A DNA stretch of 37,680 bases from Pirellulales bacterium (GTDB taxonomy: Bacteria > Planctomycetota > Planctomycetia > Pirellulales > UBA1268). The notes below the pieces were generated by a model, which was given only the letters and a program-made list of their open reading frames with translations, searched no databases and was not told the origin of the DNA. Within the stretch, counting starts at the first letter, position 1, and each line of letters begins with the position of its first letter. Both the position numbers and the translations under genes were made by a program. Positions 8,033 through 17,519 of this stretch are shown piece after piece. The stretch is from assembly GCA_016776925.1 (NCBI GenBank), contig JADHSL010000018.1, positions 1 through 37,680 of the forward strand. The letters are read 5' to 3'.

Positions 8033-10222
8033 CTAGATGCCCGCACTGATTTTTTTTGCCTGATCAAGTGATTCGGTGGCTTCAGCAAGACCAGTAACCG
8101 ACAGCTTAATAACGACTTGCCAGCACCCACTCGCATCAGGTGTGACAATCCAGTGAGGCATGACGACTGTCGACTGATGAATGAGTTCAAAGCCACCCTC
8201 TGATTGACTGACCGACTCGATTGGAAATGTCCACATTCCGGCATGTCCGCCATTACTCGCCACACTGCAGTCGAGGGTGGCCTGAATGTTAAGCCAGTTA
8301 TCTTCGAGGCTGAGATGAGATGTTTCCTTGAGATCAAGATGAGTTCCAAGATGTCCAAGATCCAAGCCATCTTTATTTCGAAAACAGCGACCAGTGGTAC
8401 GTGAAGGAAGACCAGAAAAGTTGAACTCAATAGCTAAATGTTGACAAAAGTTGTCAGGCAAGTCTTCGAGCCGATATCCAAGTTCAACAGTGTCAGACCC
8501 TGCGGAGAGTGTGATGGCTTTTGAAAGGGTTAATGGAATCCCCCACACATTGCCCTTTCGTGACAAGAGTACCTGCATTCGATCTGGATTGCGGCGGATG
8601 CTTGCCTCATACGATCCTGTGGCAAAATCACCACGTTCCAGGGCCCTTCCAGAGGCGATGTCTGCTGCTGATGCGTCAACATCAAAGAAATGGTCAATAC
8701 AACTCTTCCGTCGGTACTCGTCATACTGAATCTTTTCGGCAAGCCCTTCGTGCTTAAACGTAGCGAGTTGGGAAGGATCAATAATACTTCGCGCTTCGCC
8801 GGGGCCTACAAGAACTTGATCATGATAGGCCTCCTGACGACGGTCGAGCGTTGCAAGAAGATTGTGGCGCTGTTTCCGGAGATCAAACTCATACAGCATT
8901 CCACCGACAGAGGGAGCCAGCCAGAGATCAATATGTTCATTGGAAAGTCGAACTTCCGTTTTGCTGTCGAAGTCATAGTCTGAACTTACAGCTTCCACCC
9001 ATGTAGCTGGCCGACCTTCAGCGAGATCCAGTGCATTCTCCGCTGTAATTAATTCCTTATAAACTGCATTCCGCAGATGTGGCAGGTAGATGCCACCAAA
9101 AGCACCGTGCCAGTAGGCACAATTGCATTGACCTCGATAGAGCGATGTAGCGGCTTGTTGGTATGCAGTCTTGTCTGTGATTGACTGTTCAGAGAGTCGG
9201 GCAAGCCGATTACTTACCACCATCATCCGGGCATACATCTCATTGGCTTCAGGGTATCGATAGCGAAAGTTTTTCCAGGATCCACCACGAACAAATGGAA
9301 CAAGAAGTGACTGTGTTGGATCGCTTTTTGCATTTTGACGTGCTTTGACACACGCGACTTGTTGCTCAGGTTGAAGAGCCCATTCAGTCATCTCACGATA
9401 ACTGCATTCTGGTAGCCAGATTGTTCCACCTGGTGGATCACTTCGAATCACATCAGACGGGAGTGCCATGGTCATCCAGTCTTGATTTGCTTCAAGAAGA
9501 CCAAAGAACCGTTGTAACCAACCATCCTGAAAACAGGTTTTGTGCGTACCCGGCCAGACTCCAAATTTCTCTCCGTCATCACTGAAGACAGCCAAAGCGC
9601 CCTGTCTGCGTGAGGCGAGGAAACGAAGGTGTTCAATGGTTTCATCTGGCGATGCGAACGGAATAACATACCGCAGATGTTCACTGCCCGGAAATACACC
9701 AATGGTACGACCATCGGACTCAGTGATCCAATAACGGTCGAGCTCTTCATTGGGAAGTCCAGCAGCCTTGAAGTGGAAGTCATCGAGGATAGTCCACTCG
9801 ACACCAGCAGTTGCGAGGTCGGCTGTCATGCTTGAATCCCAGACTCTTTCAGCAACCCACATTCCAGTGACTGTGGTCTGAAGACGTTGTTCGAGCCAGT
9901 GGTTGTACTGACGAATCTGACCGATTCGGTCGCGCGATGGCAGCATGGCGAGTATTGGTTCAGAAAATCCACCACCAACAATTTCAATTTGTTTCGCTGC
10001 AGCTAAGGAAGCTAATCGGTCGAGATATTCAGGATGATTGCTCTCGAGCCATTCAGCAAGTGGTCCACTCGTGTGTAATGCAATTCGAATAGCCGGATGT
10101 TGCTGCAGTAAATCAAGAAAAGGGAGATAGCTTTTTTGATAGGCATCCTCCACCACGCCATGAAAGTTTCCAACAGGCTGATGGTCATGGAGAACGAAAA
10201 CAAATCGAACAGCGGGGTGCAT
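8033..10222 (-). CDS. Glycoside hydrolase family 57, 4-alpha-glucanotransferase/alpha-amylase type
   Basis: The 729-residue protein has the GH57 motifs in order: 'FVLHDHQPVGN' (residues 9-19), 'IEIVGGGFSEPILAMLP', 'GMWVAERVWDSS' with the catalytic nucleophile E125, and 'AVFSDDGEKFGVWPGT' with the acid/base aspartate at 215 or 216. The second half matches the middle and beta-sandwich C-terminal domains that accompany Thermococcus litoralis-type 4-alpha-glucanotransferase ('GMLYEFDLRKQRHNLLATLDRRQE' region). There is no signal peptide, so it acts in the cytoplasm on glycogen or maltodextrin. It is followed upstream by the GalT-like gene on the same strand, 167 bases away. Transferase versus hydrolase activity cannot be decided from sequence alone. 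Confidence 0.9.
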   Translation of the reverse strand: MHPAVRFVFVLHDHQPVGNFHGVVEDAYQKSYLPFLDLLQQHPAIRIALHTSGPLAEWLESNHPEYLDRLASLAAAKQIEIVGGGFSEPILAMLPSRDRIGQIRQYNHWLEQRLQTTVTGMWVAERVWDSSMTADLATAGVEWTILDDFHFKAAGLPNEELDRYWITESDGRTIGVFPGSEHLRYVIPFASPDETIEHLRFLASRRQGALAVFSDDGEKFGVWPGTHKTCFQDGWLQRFFGLLEANQDWMTMALPSDVIRSDPPGGTIWLPECSYREMTEWALQPEQQVACVKARQNAKSDPTQSLLVPFVRGGSWKNFRYRYPEANEMYARMMVVSNRLARLSEQSITDKTAYQQAATSLYRGQCNCAYWHGAFGGIYLPHLRNAVYKELITAENALDLAEGRPATWVEAVSSDYDFDSKTEVRLSNEHIDLWLAPSVGGMLYEFDLRKQRHNLLATLDRRQEAYHDQVLVGPGEARSIIDPSQLATFKHEGLAEKIQYDEYRRKSCIDHFFDVDASAADIASGRALERGDFATGSYEASIRRNPDRMQVLLSRKGNVWGIPLTLSKAITLSAGSDTVELGYRLEDLPDNFCQHLAIEFNFSGLPSRTTGRCFRNKDGLDLGHLGTHLDLKETSHLSLEDNWLNIQATLDCSVASNGGHAGMWTFPIESVSQSEGGFELIHQSTVVMPHWIVTPDASGCWQVVIKLSVTGLAEATESLDQAKKISAGI

Positions 10223-10389
10223 ACGTAAAGTATTCCAGAGGCCAGGCGAATGCTCTGATTTTCATGTTTTCTGGAACCCGCGCCAAACGCTATTCAGAGA
10301 TTCTATGAACGAGTGAGTCGTATCACCGTAAAGGTCATACCGGCTCTAGGGACTAGGAAAAGATTGCCTGCGTAAGGACCCTCGTCTGA

Positions 10390-11418
10390 TTACTGCGGCT
10401 CCTTCCAAGAACCGGTTTCACGAAGCAAACCGGCCGTTGTATCCGGAGGAATTGTTGAGATGTGATATCCAGTGCCAAGTTCAAAGCCGGCAATGGGTGC
10501 AATCCGTGGGAGCACCTCAAGGTGCCAGTGCCAATGAGCAGCTGCCTTGTTGAGTGAAGGAGATGGAACAAATGGGAATTGATGGAGCCACCAATTGTAG
10601 CTTGCGCTGGGTATCAACTTGTTGAGCGATGCCACAAATTGTTGGGTAAAGTGTGCGACCTCTTCCATTTGACTGTGAGGCTCGGTATGGAAAAAACAGG
10701 AAGGTTCATTACGGATGAGCCACACTTCAAAAGGCTGGCGAGGCGCGGAGGGAACAATCGCTACGAAACTCTTATATGTGTGAACAATACGGTTTTCACT
10801 TTTTGCCTCAGACAAAATATTTTCAAATAGGTTTGGTTGACGAATGACCTGCTGACACTTTGTAGATATTGTTGGTGGTATGCGGTCAATCGCAATCAGT
10901 TGGCTATGGACATGTGCCAGTGAAGCTCCTGCTTGAATGCCACCGTTTTTGAAGATCATTGCCCACGCAATCTCAGGATTGGTTGAGAGTTGTTCCATTC
11001 GATACTGACAGAGTTTCCAGACACCAACCCAGTCATTGAAAGGAACTTCAAGAACTGATTCAATGTGGAGGGGTGACTCGATAACAACTTCATGAACACC
11101 AGAGGCATGTACAATTTTTTGGTGTGGCACGCTTGAGTCAGCGGCATCACGAGTATGTCCAGATGGCTTCATCTCAACAACCGGATAGGCGTTGGGAATA
11201 ATCCTTGATTTCCAATCCAGAGAATCGGCTGCTGGCCACTGCTGAACTGGATCTGGAGTGAGGCCCGCATTTTCTCGACAGAAAGGACAGTCTTCTTGCG
11301 GCCGGTTCAGAAGGTCATTTGGGCGGTCAGCACGTCGAGGTGCAAGAAAGATATCTCGGTTTGCAAGAGGATCATAGTGAATTGTGGGTTCTCTCGACTG
11401 ATCGAATGAGAATGACAT
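10390..11418 (-). CDS. galT: Nucleotidyltransferase of the GalT family (hexose-1-phosphate uridylyltransferase or ADP-glucose phosphorylase-like)
   Basis: The 342-residue product has two HIT-type halves. A zinc site 'CPFC' lies near residue 44, the nucleophile motif is 'AGASLAHVHSQL' with the active histidine in H-V-H-S-Q near residues 169-173, and the C-terminal half contains 'AAAHWHWHLEVLPRI'. GalT transfers UMP between glucose-1-P and galactose-1-P. The sequence around the nucleophile ('FKNGGIQAGAS' then 'HVHSQ') is closer, as I remember it, to plant ADP-glucose phosphorylase ('AGAS', 'HSHSQ') than to E. coli GalT ('HPHGQ'). The start is ATG 11418; a TTG at 11433 extends it but looks wrong. 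The GH57 neighbour fits alpha-glucan metabolism. Confidence 0.85.
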   Translation of the reverse strand: MSFSFDQSREPTIHYDPLANRDIFLAPRRADRPNDLLNRPQEDCPFCRENAGLTPDPVQQWPAADSLDWKSRIIPNAYPVVEMKPSGHTRDAADSSVPHQKIVHASGVHEVVIESPLHIESVLEVPFNDWVGVWKLCQYRMEQLSTNPEIAWAMIFKNGGIQAGASLAHVHSQLIAIDRIPPTISTKCQQVIRQPNLFENILSEAKSENRIVHTYKSFVAIVPSAPRQPFEVWLIRNEPSCFFHTEPHSQMEEVAHFTQQFVASLNKLIPSASYNWWLHQFPFVPSPSLNKAAAHWHWHLEVLPRIAPIAGFELGTGYHISTIPPDTTAGLLRETGSWKEPQ

Positions 11419-11591
11419 GTGTGAACCACTCAAATGAATTGGAAAGGGGAAAATGCCCCTCTTATTGAACGCTACAATCGTCGCCCGTACACTCAGAGCC
11501 TATAACAAGTTGGGTTAAGAAAGTGTCATTTACAAAAGTGCATTTCGGCAATCACGTATTCACAGATTTCTAGACATTCGGAGAGAACACC

Positions 11592-12122
11592 ATGCTTACA
11601 GTTGGCGACGAGTTCCCCCAGTTTTCTGTCCAAGCCTGTACTGGTACGGAAAAAGAAGACATCAAGTTGCTCACATCAGCTGACTATTCCGGGAAGTGGA
11701 CGGTGTTCTTTTTTTATCCAAAAGATTTCACGTTTGTGTGTCCTACGGAATTAGCTGAGTTCAACAAACAACTGAAATCATTTTCGGATCGTGATACGAG
11801 TGTCGTGGGTGGCAGCACCGATAACGAATGGTGTCATATGATGTGGCGACGATCACATGCAGACTTAAAAGATCTTGCATACCCACTGATTGCAGCCCAA
11901 AAGCTGGGTGCCGAACTCGGTATACTCGAGCAAACAGAGGGATACTGCCAGCGGGCAACATTTATTGTTGATCCGAACGGCGTGATCCAATGGGTTGATG
12001 TGAATCAAGGGCGTGTTGGCCGAAATGTAGCTGAAGTAATACGAGTTCTTGATGCTCTCCAGAGCGATGAACTGTGCCCATGCAACTGGAAGAAGGGCGA
12101 CCCATACGTAAAAGTTGGCTAA
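11592..12122 (+). CDS. ahpC: Alkyl hydroperoxide reductase AhpC, mycobacterial-type 2-Cys peroxiredoxin
   Basis: AhpC reduces peroxides and peroxynitrite in the cytoplasm. The 176-residue protein has 'FFFYPKDFTFVCPTE' with peroxidatic C50, and 'EGYCQRATFIVDPNG'. The C-terminus reads 'LQSDELCPCNWKKGD', with C162 and C164. This paired-cysteine tail is the layout of Mycobacterium tuberculosis AhpC (C61, C174, C176), which is recycled by AhpD rather than AhpF. No ahpD or ahpF is in the window. GGAGAG at 11580-11585 supports the ATG. It lies 158 bases from the divergent GalT-like gene and 45 bases before the dgkA start, so it may be co-transcribed with the latter. Confidence 0.94.
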   Translation: MLTVGDEFPQFSVQACTGTEKEDIKLLTSADYSGKWTVFFFYPKDFTFVCPTELAEFNKQLKSFSDRDTSVVGGSTDNEWCHMMWRRSHADLKDLAYPLIAAQKLGAELGILEQTEGYCQRATFIVDPNGVIQWVDVNQGRVGRNVAEVIRVLDALQSDELCPCNWKKGDPYVKVG

Positions 12123-12167
12123 TTTTTGCGTGGACAGGATTGGCTCGTTCTGCAGGAGAGACTTTCT

Positions 12168-12554
12168 ATGCGTAGTCGACTCCACTCTCATTCATGGAAA
12201 AACAAGTTTGGTTTCGCTTTTCGAGGTCTTCGGCGTGCCTTTCGCACACAACATAGTTTTGCGATTCATCTACTCATTGCATGTGTCGCTGTTGCTGCTG
12301 CTGCCGTGCTCAGGGTGACAACGGTTGAATGGGGACTCATTCTTGCTGCCATTGGAATGGTGCTGGTTGCAGAGACATTCAACACAGCGATCGAGTCATT
12401 GGCACGTGCCGTTCATACACAGTTTCATCCACGATTACGTGATGCATTGGACATTGCCAGTGCGGCCGTTCTCCTCGCGTCAGGCACTGCAGTCGTGATC
12501 GGGCTATGTATCTTTGTGCCGGCACTGTACAGGTTTTTTTATAGCGTCTTGTAG
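12168..12554 (+). CDS. dgkA: Diacylglycerol kinase / undecaprenol kinase, DgkA family
   Basis: This is an integral inner-membrane lipid kinase that recycles diacylglycerol or undecaprenol using ATP. The product has 128 residues and three membrane segments (about 31-48, 54-72, 98-118). The active-site residues match E. coli DgkA even in number: 'AETFNTAIE' gives E69, N72 and E76, and 'ALDIASAAV' gives D95. The start at 12168 is set by AGGAGAG at 12154-12160, seven bases upstream; a longer frame from TTG 12126 has no support. Gram-positive members phosphorylate undecaprenol and E. coli DgkA phosphorylates diacylglycerol; the lipid cannot be decided here. Confidence 0.87.
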   Translation: MRSRLHSHSWKNKFGFAFRGLRRAFRTQHSFAIHLLIACVAVAAAAVLRVTTVEWGLILAAIGMVLVAETFNTAIESLARAVHTQFHPRLRDALDIASAAVLLASGTAVVIGLCIFVPALYRFFYSVL

Positions 12555-12560
12555 ATCGCT

Positions 12561-13853
12561 TTACTTGCGAATGTCGTAGCAGAACATGTTGTCTCCGTCG
12601 CGAATGTAGAGCATGCCATCCACAATAACAGGGTGTGCCCAGCAGGGGCTGTCACCACTATCAGGGATCTGAAAATACGACACCTCTTCAAAAGCGGCCG
12701 GATCTGCTTTTACGAGAGCAAAAGTTCCATTTTCCCACTGCACATACAAGTGTCCGTCAGCTGCGACAATGGCTGCTGACCCCTTTCCTCCGACATCACT
12801 TCGATTTTTCCAAACCACCTCTCCTGTCATTAAGTCAGCGCTGATGATAAACGTTCCACTGTCAGCGCATCCGTAGAGGTGATCATCGATGAGGACAACT
12901 CCGCCGTGCTTATTCGCTAAATCTTTTTTGAGAGGAAAGATTTCCTTTGATGTCACTGATCCACCTGGACCAGGAAGTTGCTGGATGAGCGCTCCTCCTC
13001 TTTTATATCCAGCTACAAAATAGACAAGATCGTCTTTGATAATCGGCGTCGGGATAACGGCCGTTGTCTTTTCGATTGGGAATGTCCATTGGAGTTTGCC
13101 TGTTTCAGCATCAACAGCAAACGCTCCAGATCCAGTTGTTTGTACATATATTTTTTTGCCAGCAATTTCACTGATGACAATCGACGCATGGCCAGCACCA
13201 CGATCTTCTGGTACGGCACACTTCCAGATGATATCGCCATTATTTTTATCAAGAGCCACCATTGTTGTTTGGCTACCGCCTGGGGTGCAAACAAGTTTGT
13301 CACCATCAATAAGAACAGACTCACTGTATCCCCAAGCATCGTCTTTCGTTCCACCGAAAGCTGACTTCAAATCAATTGCTTTTCCAAATTCTCCGGTCTC
13401 AGCGTCGCAGCCAATGAGTAAACCAAAAGGAGTGATGACATACACAATACCGTCAGAAATGGTTGGAGTGCTCCGAGAACCATTCCAGCTTGGCTTCTTG
13501 TTTTCGTTATATGCTTCACCTGTTTTCGTATGCCAGATTGGTTTCCCAGTGATACGGTCAAAGCATGAGAGGTATTCATCATCATTTGAGGCAGTTGAGG
13601 GCCCATCACCCAACGTAAAAATCCTATCCCCTACGATAGCCAAACTGGCATAGCCACGGCCGGCACCAGCTGACCGCCAAAGTAGTTTTGGACCTTCCTC
13701 AGGCCAGGATTCGAGCAAGTTGGTGTCCGGAGCAATGCCAGTACGGCTGCTACCACGAAATGTAGGCCAATCAGTTGCCTGTGCCGCTTGAAGAAATAAG
13801 CAACAGAACAAAACTAAGAAAATATGGTGAAACTTGCTCGGGAAGCACCGCAT
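12561..13853 (-). CDS. Exported PQQ-like beta-propeller repeat protein
   Basis: The 430-residue product starts with a signal peptide, 'MRCFPSKFHHIFLVLFCCLF' then 'LQAAQA', with predicted cleavage before 'TDWPTFRG'. The mature part is a WD-like propeller of PQQ-type blades: repeated 'VDAETGKLQWTFP', 'LDKNNGDIIWKC', 'CDAETGEFG' and 'ADLMTGEVVWKN'. 'DWPxFRG' at the mature N-terminus is typical of a very large planctomycete family of exported propellers. The residues that would bind PQQ in a dehydrogenase are not evident, so it is likely a BamB-like scaffold or binding protein and not an enzyme. GGAGAA eight bases upstream fixes ATG 13853; a frame opening at 13892 is longer but places residues before the signal peptide. 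Confidence 0.88.
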   Translation of the reverse strand: MRCFPSKFHHIFLVLFCCLFLQAAQATDWPTFRGSSRTGIAPDTNLLESWPEEGPKLLWRSAGAGRGYASLAIVGDRIFTLGDGPSTASNDDEYLSCFDRITGKPIWHTKTGEAYNENKKPSWNGSRSTPTISDGIVYVITPFGLLIGCDAETGEFGKAIDLKSAFGGTKDDAWGYSESVLIDGDKLVCTPGGSQTTMVALDKNNGDIIWKCAVPEDRGAGHASIVISEIAGKKIYVQTTGSGAFAVDAETGKLQWTFPIEKTTAVIPTPIIKDDLVYFVAGYKRGGALIQQLPGPGGSVTSKEIFPLKKDLANKHGGVVLIDDHLYGCADSGTFIISADLMTGEVVWKNRSDVGGKGSAAIVAADGHLYVQWENGTFALVKADPAAFEEVSYFQIPDSGDSPCWAHPVIVDGMLYIRDGDNMFCYDIRK

Positions 13854-14120
13854 GGAATTTTCTCCAGATGTGTGAGCCGAGGCTTTGTGCACCGGCAGGG
13901 TGTCGTTTTATTATGACGATTCTCGACGTATTCGACCACTCACCAACCACGTCCATCGGATACAGTTGATAGTTCAATCAAAATGTCGGTTTTATTGGCT
14001 GAGTGCCACGTCCATTCATATACAGAGTCATGTATTGAGCCTGGTTGCTCTTACAGGTGAAGAAAGTATCCCACGCGTTTGTGAAAACAATACAACAGGC
14101 ATCACAACACTGAGACTGAT

Positions 14121-17100
14121 TCACGGTAGAACTGACGTTTTCGTATCATTTTTTGGACTCAACCACATGATGACTGAGTAAAAGACCGGGGTAAAGAAAA
14201 TGCCGAAGACAGTGACCCCGAGCATGCCGGAAAAGACTGCTGTCCCAAGAGCAACACGCATCTCAGCACCAGCACCTCGGCCAATGAGTAGTGGCACGAC
14301 ACCAAGAATAAAAGCAAGAGACGTCATCAAGATTGGTCGTAAACGCTGGGTTGCTGCCTCGAGAACTGCCTGCGTTCGTGGGAGTCCGTCGGCCTCACGC
14401 TGCTTGGCAAACTCAACAATTAAGATCGCATTCTTGGCTGCCAGACCAACAAGAACAAGAAGCCCAATTTGAGTGAAAATATTGTTATCGCTTCCAGCAA
14501 TCCAGACACCCGATATTGCTGCTAAAAGACACATTGGCACGATCAAGATGACAGCCAGTGGAAGCAACCAGCTTTCGTACTGAGCGGCGAGAACAAGAAA
14601 AACAAAAAGAGTACCCATCGCAAAGACAAAACTCGCTGTATTCCCGGCAAGTATCTGTTGCAAAGACAAGTCGGTCCATTCGAAGTCGATCCCTTGTGGA
14701 AGGAGTCCTTGGCCGGCTGGTGGTTGGCTCGCTAGCGTTTCAACCAATGCAATGGCGTCACCAGAACTTGTTCCAGCGAGTGTTGATCCTGAGAGGTCTG
14801 CCGATGGTGCAAGGTTGTATCGTGTTACAACAGCCGGACCACTAGTTTCTTCTACGGTCAGGAGGGTCGCCAGTGGCACCATTTCTCCATCGTTGTTGCG
14901 AACCTCAAGTCTCCCGATGTCTTCAGGAAGCATTCGGAAGGGAGCATCAGCCTGAGCCATCACCTGCCAATTCCTTCCAAAGGCCGTGAAGTCATTGACA
15001 TAGGTACTTCCAAGATAAACCTGAAGTGTCTGATGAATGGATTCGATTGAGACGCCAGCAGCTTTTGCTTTTGTCCGATCAATATTGATAAACAGTTGTG
15101 GCTGGTTTGCCTTGAAACTGGAAAAGAGTCCGACGAGTCCTGGTTGCGCTGCAAGCGCGTCAGCGAGTCCGGCGGTTGTTTGCTCCAGTTCGGTCGATCC
15201 ATGACCTGTGCGGTCACGAACCTGTAATTTGAAACCACCGGTGTTTCCAAGGCCATCAATTGGCGGAGCATTAAAGACCACGCAACGAGCATCACGAACC
15301 CGATAGAAGTCTTTCCGTAGTTTTCGTGCGATTGCAAAAGACGACTGTTCTGAATGCACAGCCCGACTTGCAAACGGATCAAGAATGACAAACATGCCGC
15401 CAGCATTCGACAGGCTGACGCTGGATAATAAGGAATAGCCCGAAACGGATATTGTATGTGCTACACCTGGTGTCTCAGCAGCAATCACCTCTAATTCAGC
15501 AATGACTTCTGCTGTTCTTTCATGACTTGCTCCTTCGGGGAGCGTCGCATTGACGAGAAGATACCCTTTGTCCTGTTCTGGAATGAATCCGACTGGAACA
15601 GTATTAAAACCAAAATAGGTAAGTCCCATCAGAGCGATGTACACCCCAACCATCACAATGCCAATTTTTAAAAGAAGTCCAACGACGACTCCATAGGCTC
15701 CTGTTGTGACATCAAAAAACAGATTGAAAAGTTTGAAAAAACCTGCCAGCAGCATGTTAAAAAGCGGAGCCAGAAAAGATCCGCAAACAAAGCCGATGCC
15801 AAATACACAAAGTCGGAGAGCCCACGTCGCAAGAATTGGTTGGGAGCCTTCAGCCAAACCAGTCCAGAGAATCACAAAGTCTTCAGTGAGCCAGATTGTC
15901 ATTAAGCCACAGAGAAGACCAATGACAATAACTGGCAGTGGATCATTCTGTTGGTGTTTTTTGCTCGTTAAATCTGACGAGTTGTGACGGCTAAAAAGAA
16001 TAGCTGCCAGGGCGGGAGAAAGTGTGAGCGAATTAATTGCCGAAAATACCGTGCTGGCTGCAATCGTGATAGCAAATTGACGATAGAACTCACCACTTAT
16101 TCCGGCAATAAAAGCTGTTGGTACGAAAACTGCCACCAGTACCAATGCGATTGCTATGAGTGCACCACTTACTTCACGCATTGCCTGTCGTGCAGCCTCA
16201 CGAGGCGGAAGTCCTTGACGAATCAGCCGCTCAACGTTCTCTACCACAACAATGGCATCATCGACCACGATTCCAATTGCAAGTACGAGTCCAAATAGAG
16301 ACAGGTTGTTCAGTGAAAAACCAAGACCGGCCATGACTGCAAACGCGCCTATCAAAGAGACTGGGACAGCAATCATTGGAATCAATGTTGCCCGCCAGTT
16401 TTGTAGGAACAAAAGAACCACGACAAATACGAGGATCACTGCTTCGAACAGCGTCTTCATGACCTCTTGGATACTTTCCTCAACGAAAACAGTTGTGTCG
16501 TAGAGTACGCCGTATTCCAGACCCGAAGGAAAGCTTGCAGCGAGTTTCTCCATTTCACTGCGGACTCGTTTTGCAGTAGCAATGGCATTCGATCCGGGCC
16601 GCTGATAGATCGCCATTGTGATAGCTTCACTGCCATCGACGCGACTTGCTGTATCTTCATTTTTTGCACCGAGTTCTACTCTGCCAACATCACGAATACG
16701 AACAATCTCTCGGCCAACAGCCGGTGCACCTTTTGTTGCAGTTGATTCATGGCCAGTCTTGATAATGACATCTGCAAATTCCTCTGGTTCCAGTAATCGA
16801 CCTGTCGTGTTGAGAGGCACCTGAAAAGCTATTCCAGGAGTAGCTGGTGGTTGACCGAGGCGGCCAGCTGGCACCTGAATATTCTGTTCCTGTAATGCTT
16901 TGATGACATCACCAGCGGTCATGTTACGGGTTGCTAGTTCATCTGGATCAAGCCAGATTCGCATGGAGTAATCGCGGGCTCCAAGAAAAGAAACATCACC
17001 CACACCATCAAGCCGTGCAATCGCATCTTTGACTTGAATCAACGCGTAGTTGCTGAGATAGAGTTGGTCGTATCTGCCGTCGGAAGAAAAAAGATTGACA

Positions 17101-17519
17101 CAAAGAAGAATGCTTGGTGATTTTTTTTTGGTGATCACGCCCTGACGTTTTACTTCAGCAGGAAGTTTTGCTTCTGCAATTGCCACGCGATTTTGTGTCA
17201 GCACTTGCGCAAGATCGATATCAGTCCCAAGCTTAAACGTGACATCAATAACAGACTGTCCATCACCAGTACTCTTAGACGAGATAAATAGCATTTCCTC
17301 AACACCGTTGACCTCCTGTTCGATCGGGGTTGTCACAGTGTCGGCAACGACTTGTGCAGAGGCACCGGGATACACGGTTTGAATGGAAATCGTTGGCGGC
17401 ACGACGTCTGGATATTGGCCGACAGGAAGTCCTGTTGCAGCAATACCACCGACGATGACAATCACTAGTGAAAGTACCGTCGCAAAGACCGGCCTGTTAA
17501 TAAAGAACTGGCTGATCAC
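14121..17519 (-). CDS. RND efflux transporter, HAE1/AcrB type, with extra membrane insertion
   Basis: This 1132-residue inner-membrane proton antiporter exports drugs or other hydrophobic compounds through the envelope. It shows 'FINRPVFATVLSLVIVI' (TM1), 'GQYPDVVPPTISI', the TM4 proton-relay 'GIVVDDAIVVVENVERL' with D420 and D421, and the TM10 lysine in 'LVGLAAKNAILIVEF'. It is about 80-90 residues longer than AcrB. The excess sits between TM6 and TM7 (residues about 512-595) and contains two added hydrophobic stretches. Its GTG start overlaps the adaptor stop codon by four bases (GTGA), so the pair is translationally coupled. There is no TolC-type gene in the window. Confidence 0.95.
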   Translation of the reverse strand: MISQFFINRPVFATVLSLVIVIVGGIAATGLPVGQYPDVVPPTISIQTVYPGASAQVVADTVTTPIEQEVNGVEEMLFISSKSTGDGQSVIDVTFKLGTDIDLAQVLTQNRVAIAEAKLPAEVKRQGVITKKKSPSILLCVNLFSSDGRYDQLYLSNYALIQVKDAIARLDGVGDVSFLGARDYSMRIWLDPDELATRNMTAGDVIKALQEQNIQVPAGRLGQPPATPGIAFQVPLNTTGRLLEPEEFADVIIKTGHESTATKGAPAVGREIVRIRDVGRVELGAKNEDTASRVDGSEAITMAIYQRPGSNAIATAKRVRSEMEKLAASFPSGLEYGVLYDTTVFVEESIQEVMKTLFEAVILVFVVVLLFLQNWRATLIPMIAVPVSLIGAFAVMAGLGFSLNNLSLFGLVLAIGIVVDDAIVVVENVERLIRQGLPPREAARQAMREVSGALIAIALVLVAVFVPTAFIAGISGEFYRQFAITIAASTVFSAINSLTLSPALAAILFSRHNSSDLTSKKHQQNDPLPVIVIGLLCGLMTIWLTEDFVILWTGLAEGSQPILATWALRLCVFGIGFVCGSFLAPLFNMLLAGFFKLFNLFFDVTTGAYGVVVGLLLKIGIVMVGVYIALMGLTYFGFNTVPVGFIPEQDKGYLLVNATLPEGASHERTAEVIAELEVIAAETPGVAHTISVSGYSLLSSVSLSNAGGMFVILDPFASRAVHSEQSSFAIARKLRKDFYRVRDARCVVFNAPPIDGLGNTGGFKLQVRDRTGHGSTELEQTTAGLADALAAQPGLVGLFSSFKANQPQLFINIDRTKAKAAGVSIESIHQTLQVYLGSTYVNDFTAFGRNWQVMAQADAPFRMLPEDIGRLEVRNNDGEMVPLATLLTVEETSGPAVVTRYNLAPSADLSGSTLAGTSSGDAIALVETLASQPPAGQGLLPQGIDFEWTDLSLQQILAGNTASFVFAMGTLFVFLVLAAQYESWLLPLAVILIVPMCLLAAISGVWIAGSDNNIFTQIGLLVLVGLAAKNAILIVEFAKQREADGLPRTQAVLEAATQRLRPILMTSLAFILGVVPLLIGRGAGAEMRVALGTAVFSGMLGVTVFGIFFTPVFYSVIMWLSPKNDTKTSVLP

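Noticed and set aside
9472-9804. Antisense-type open frames inside the GH57 gene
   Set aside because: They are alternative frames of the same strand or the opposite strand with no domain; GH57 motifs are continuous across them.
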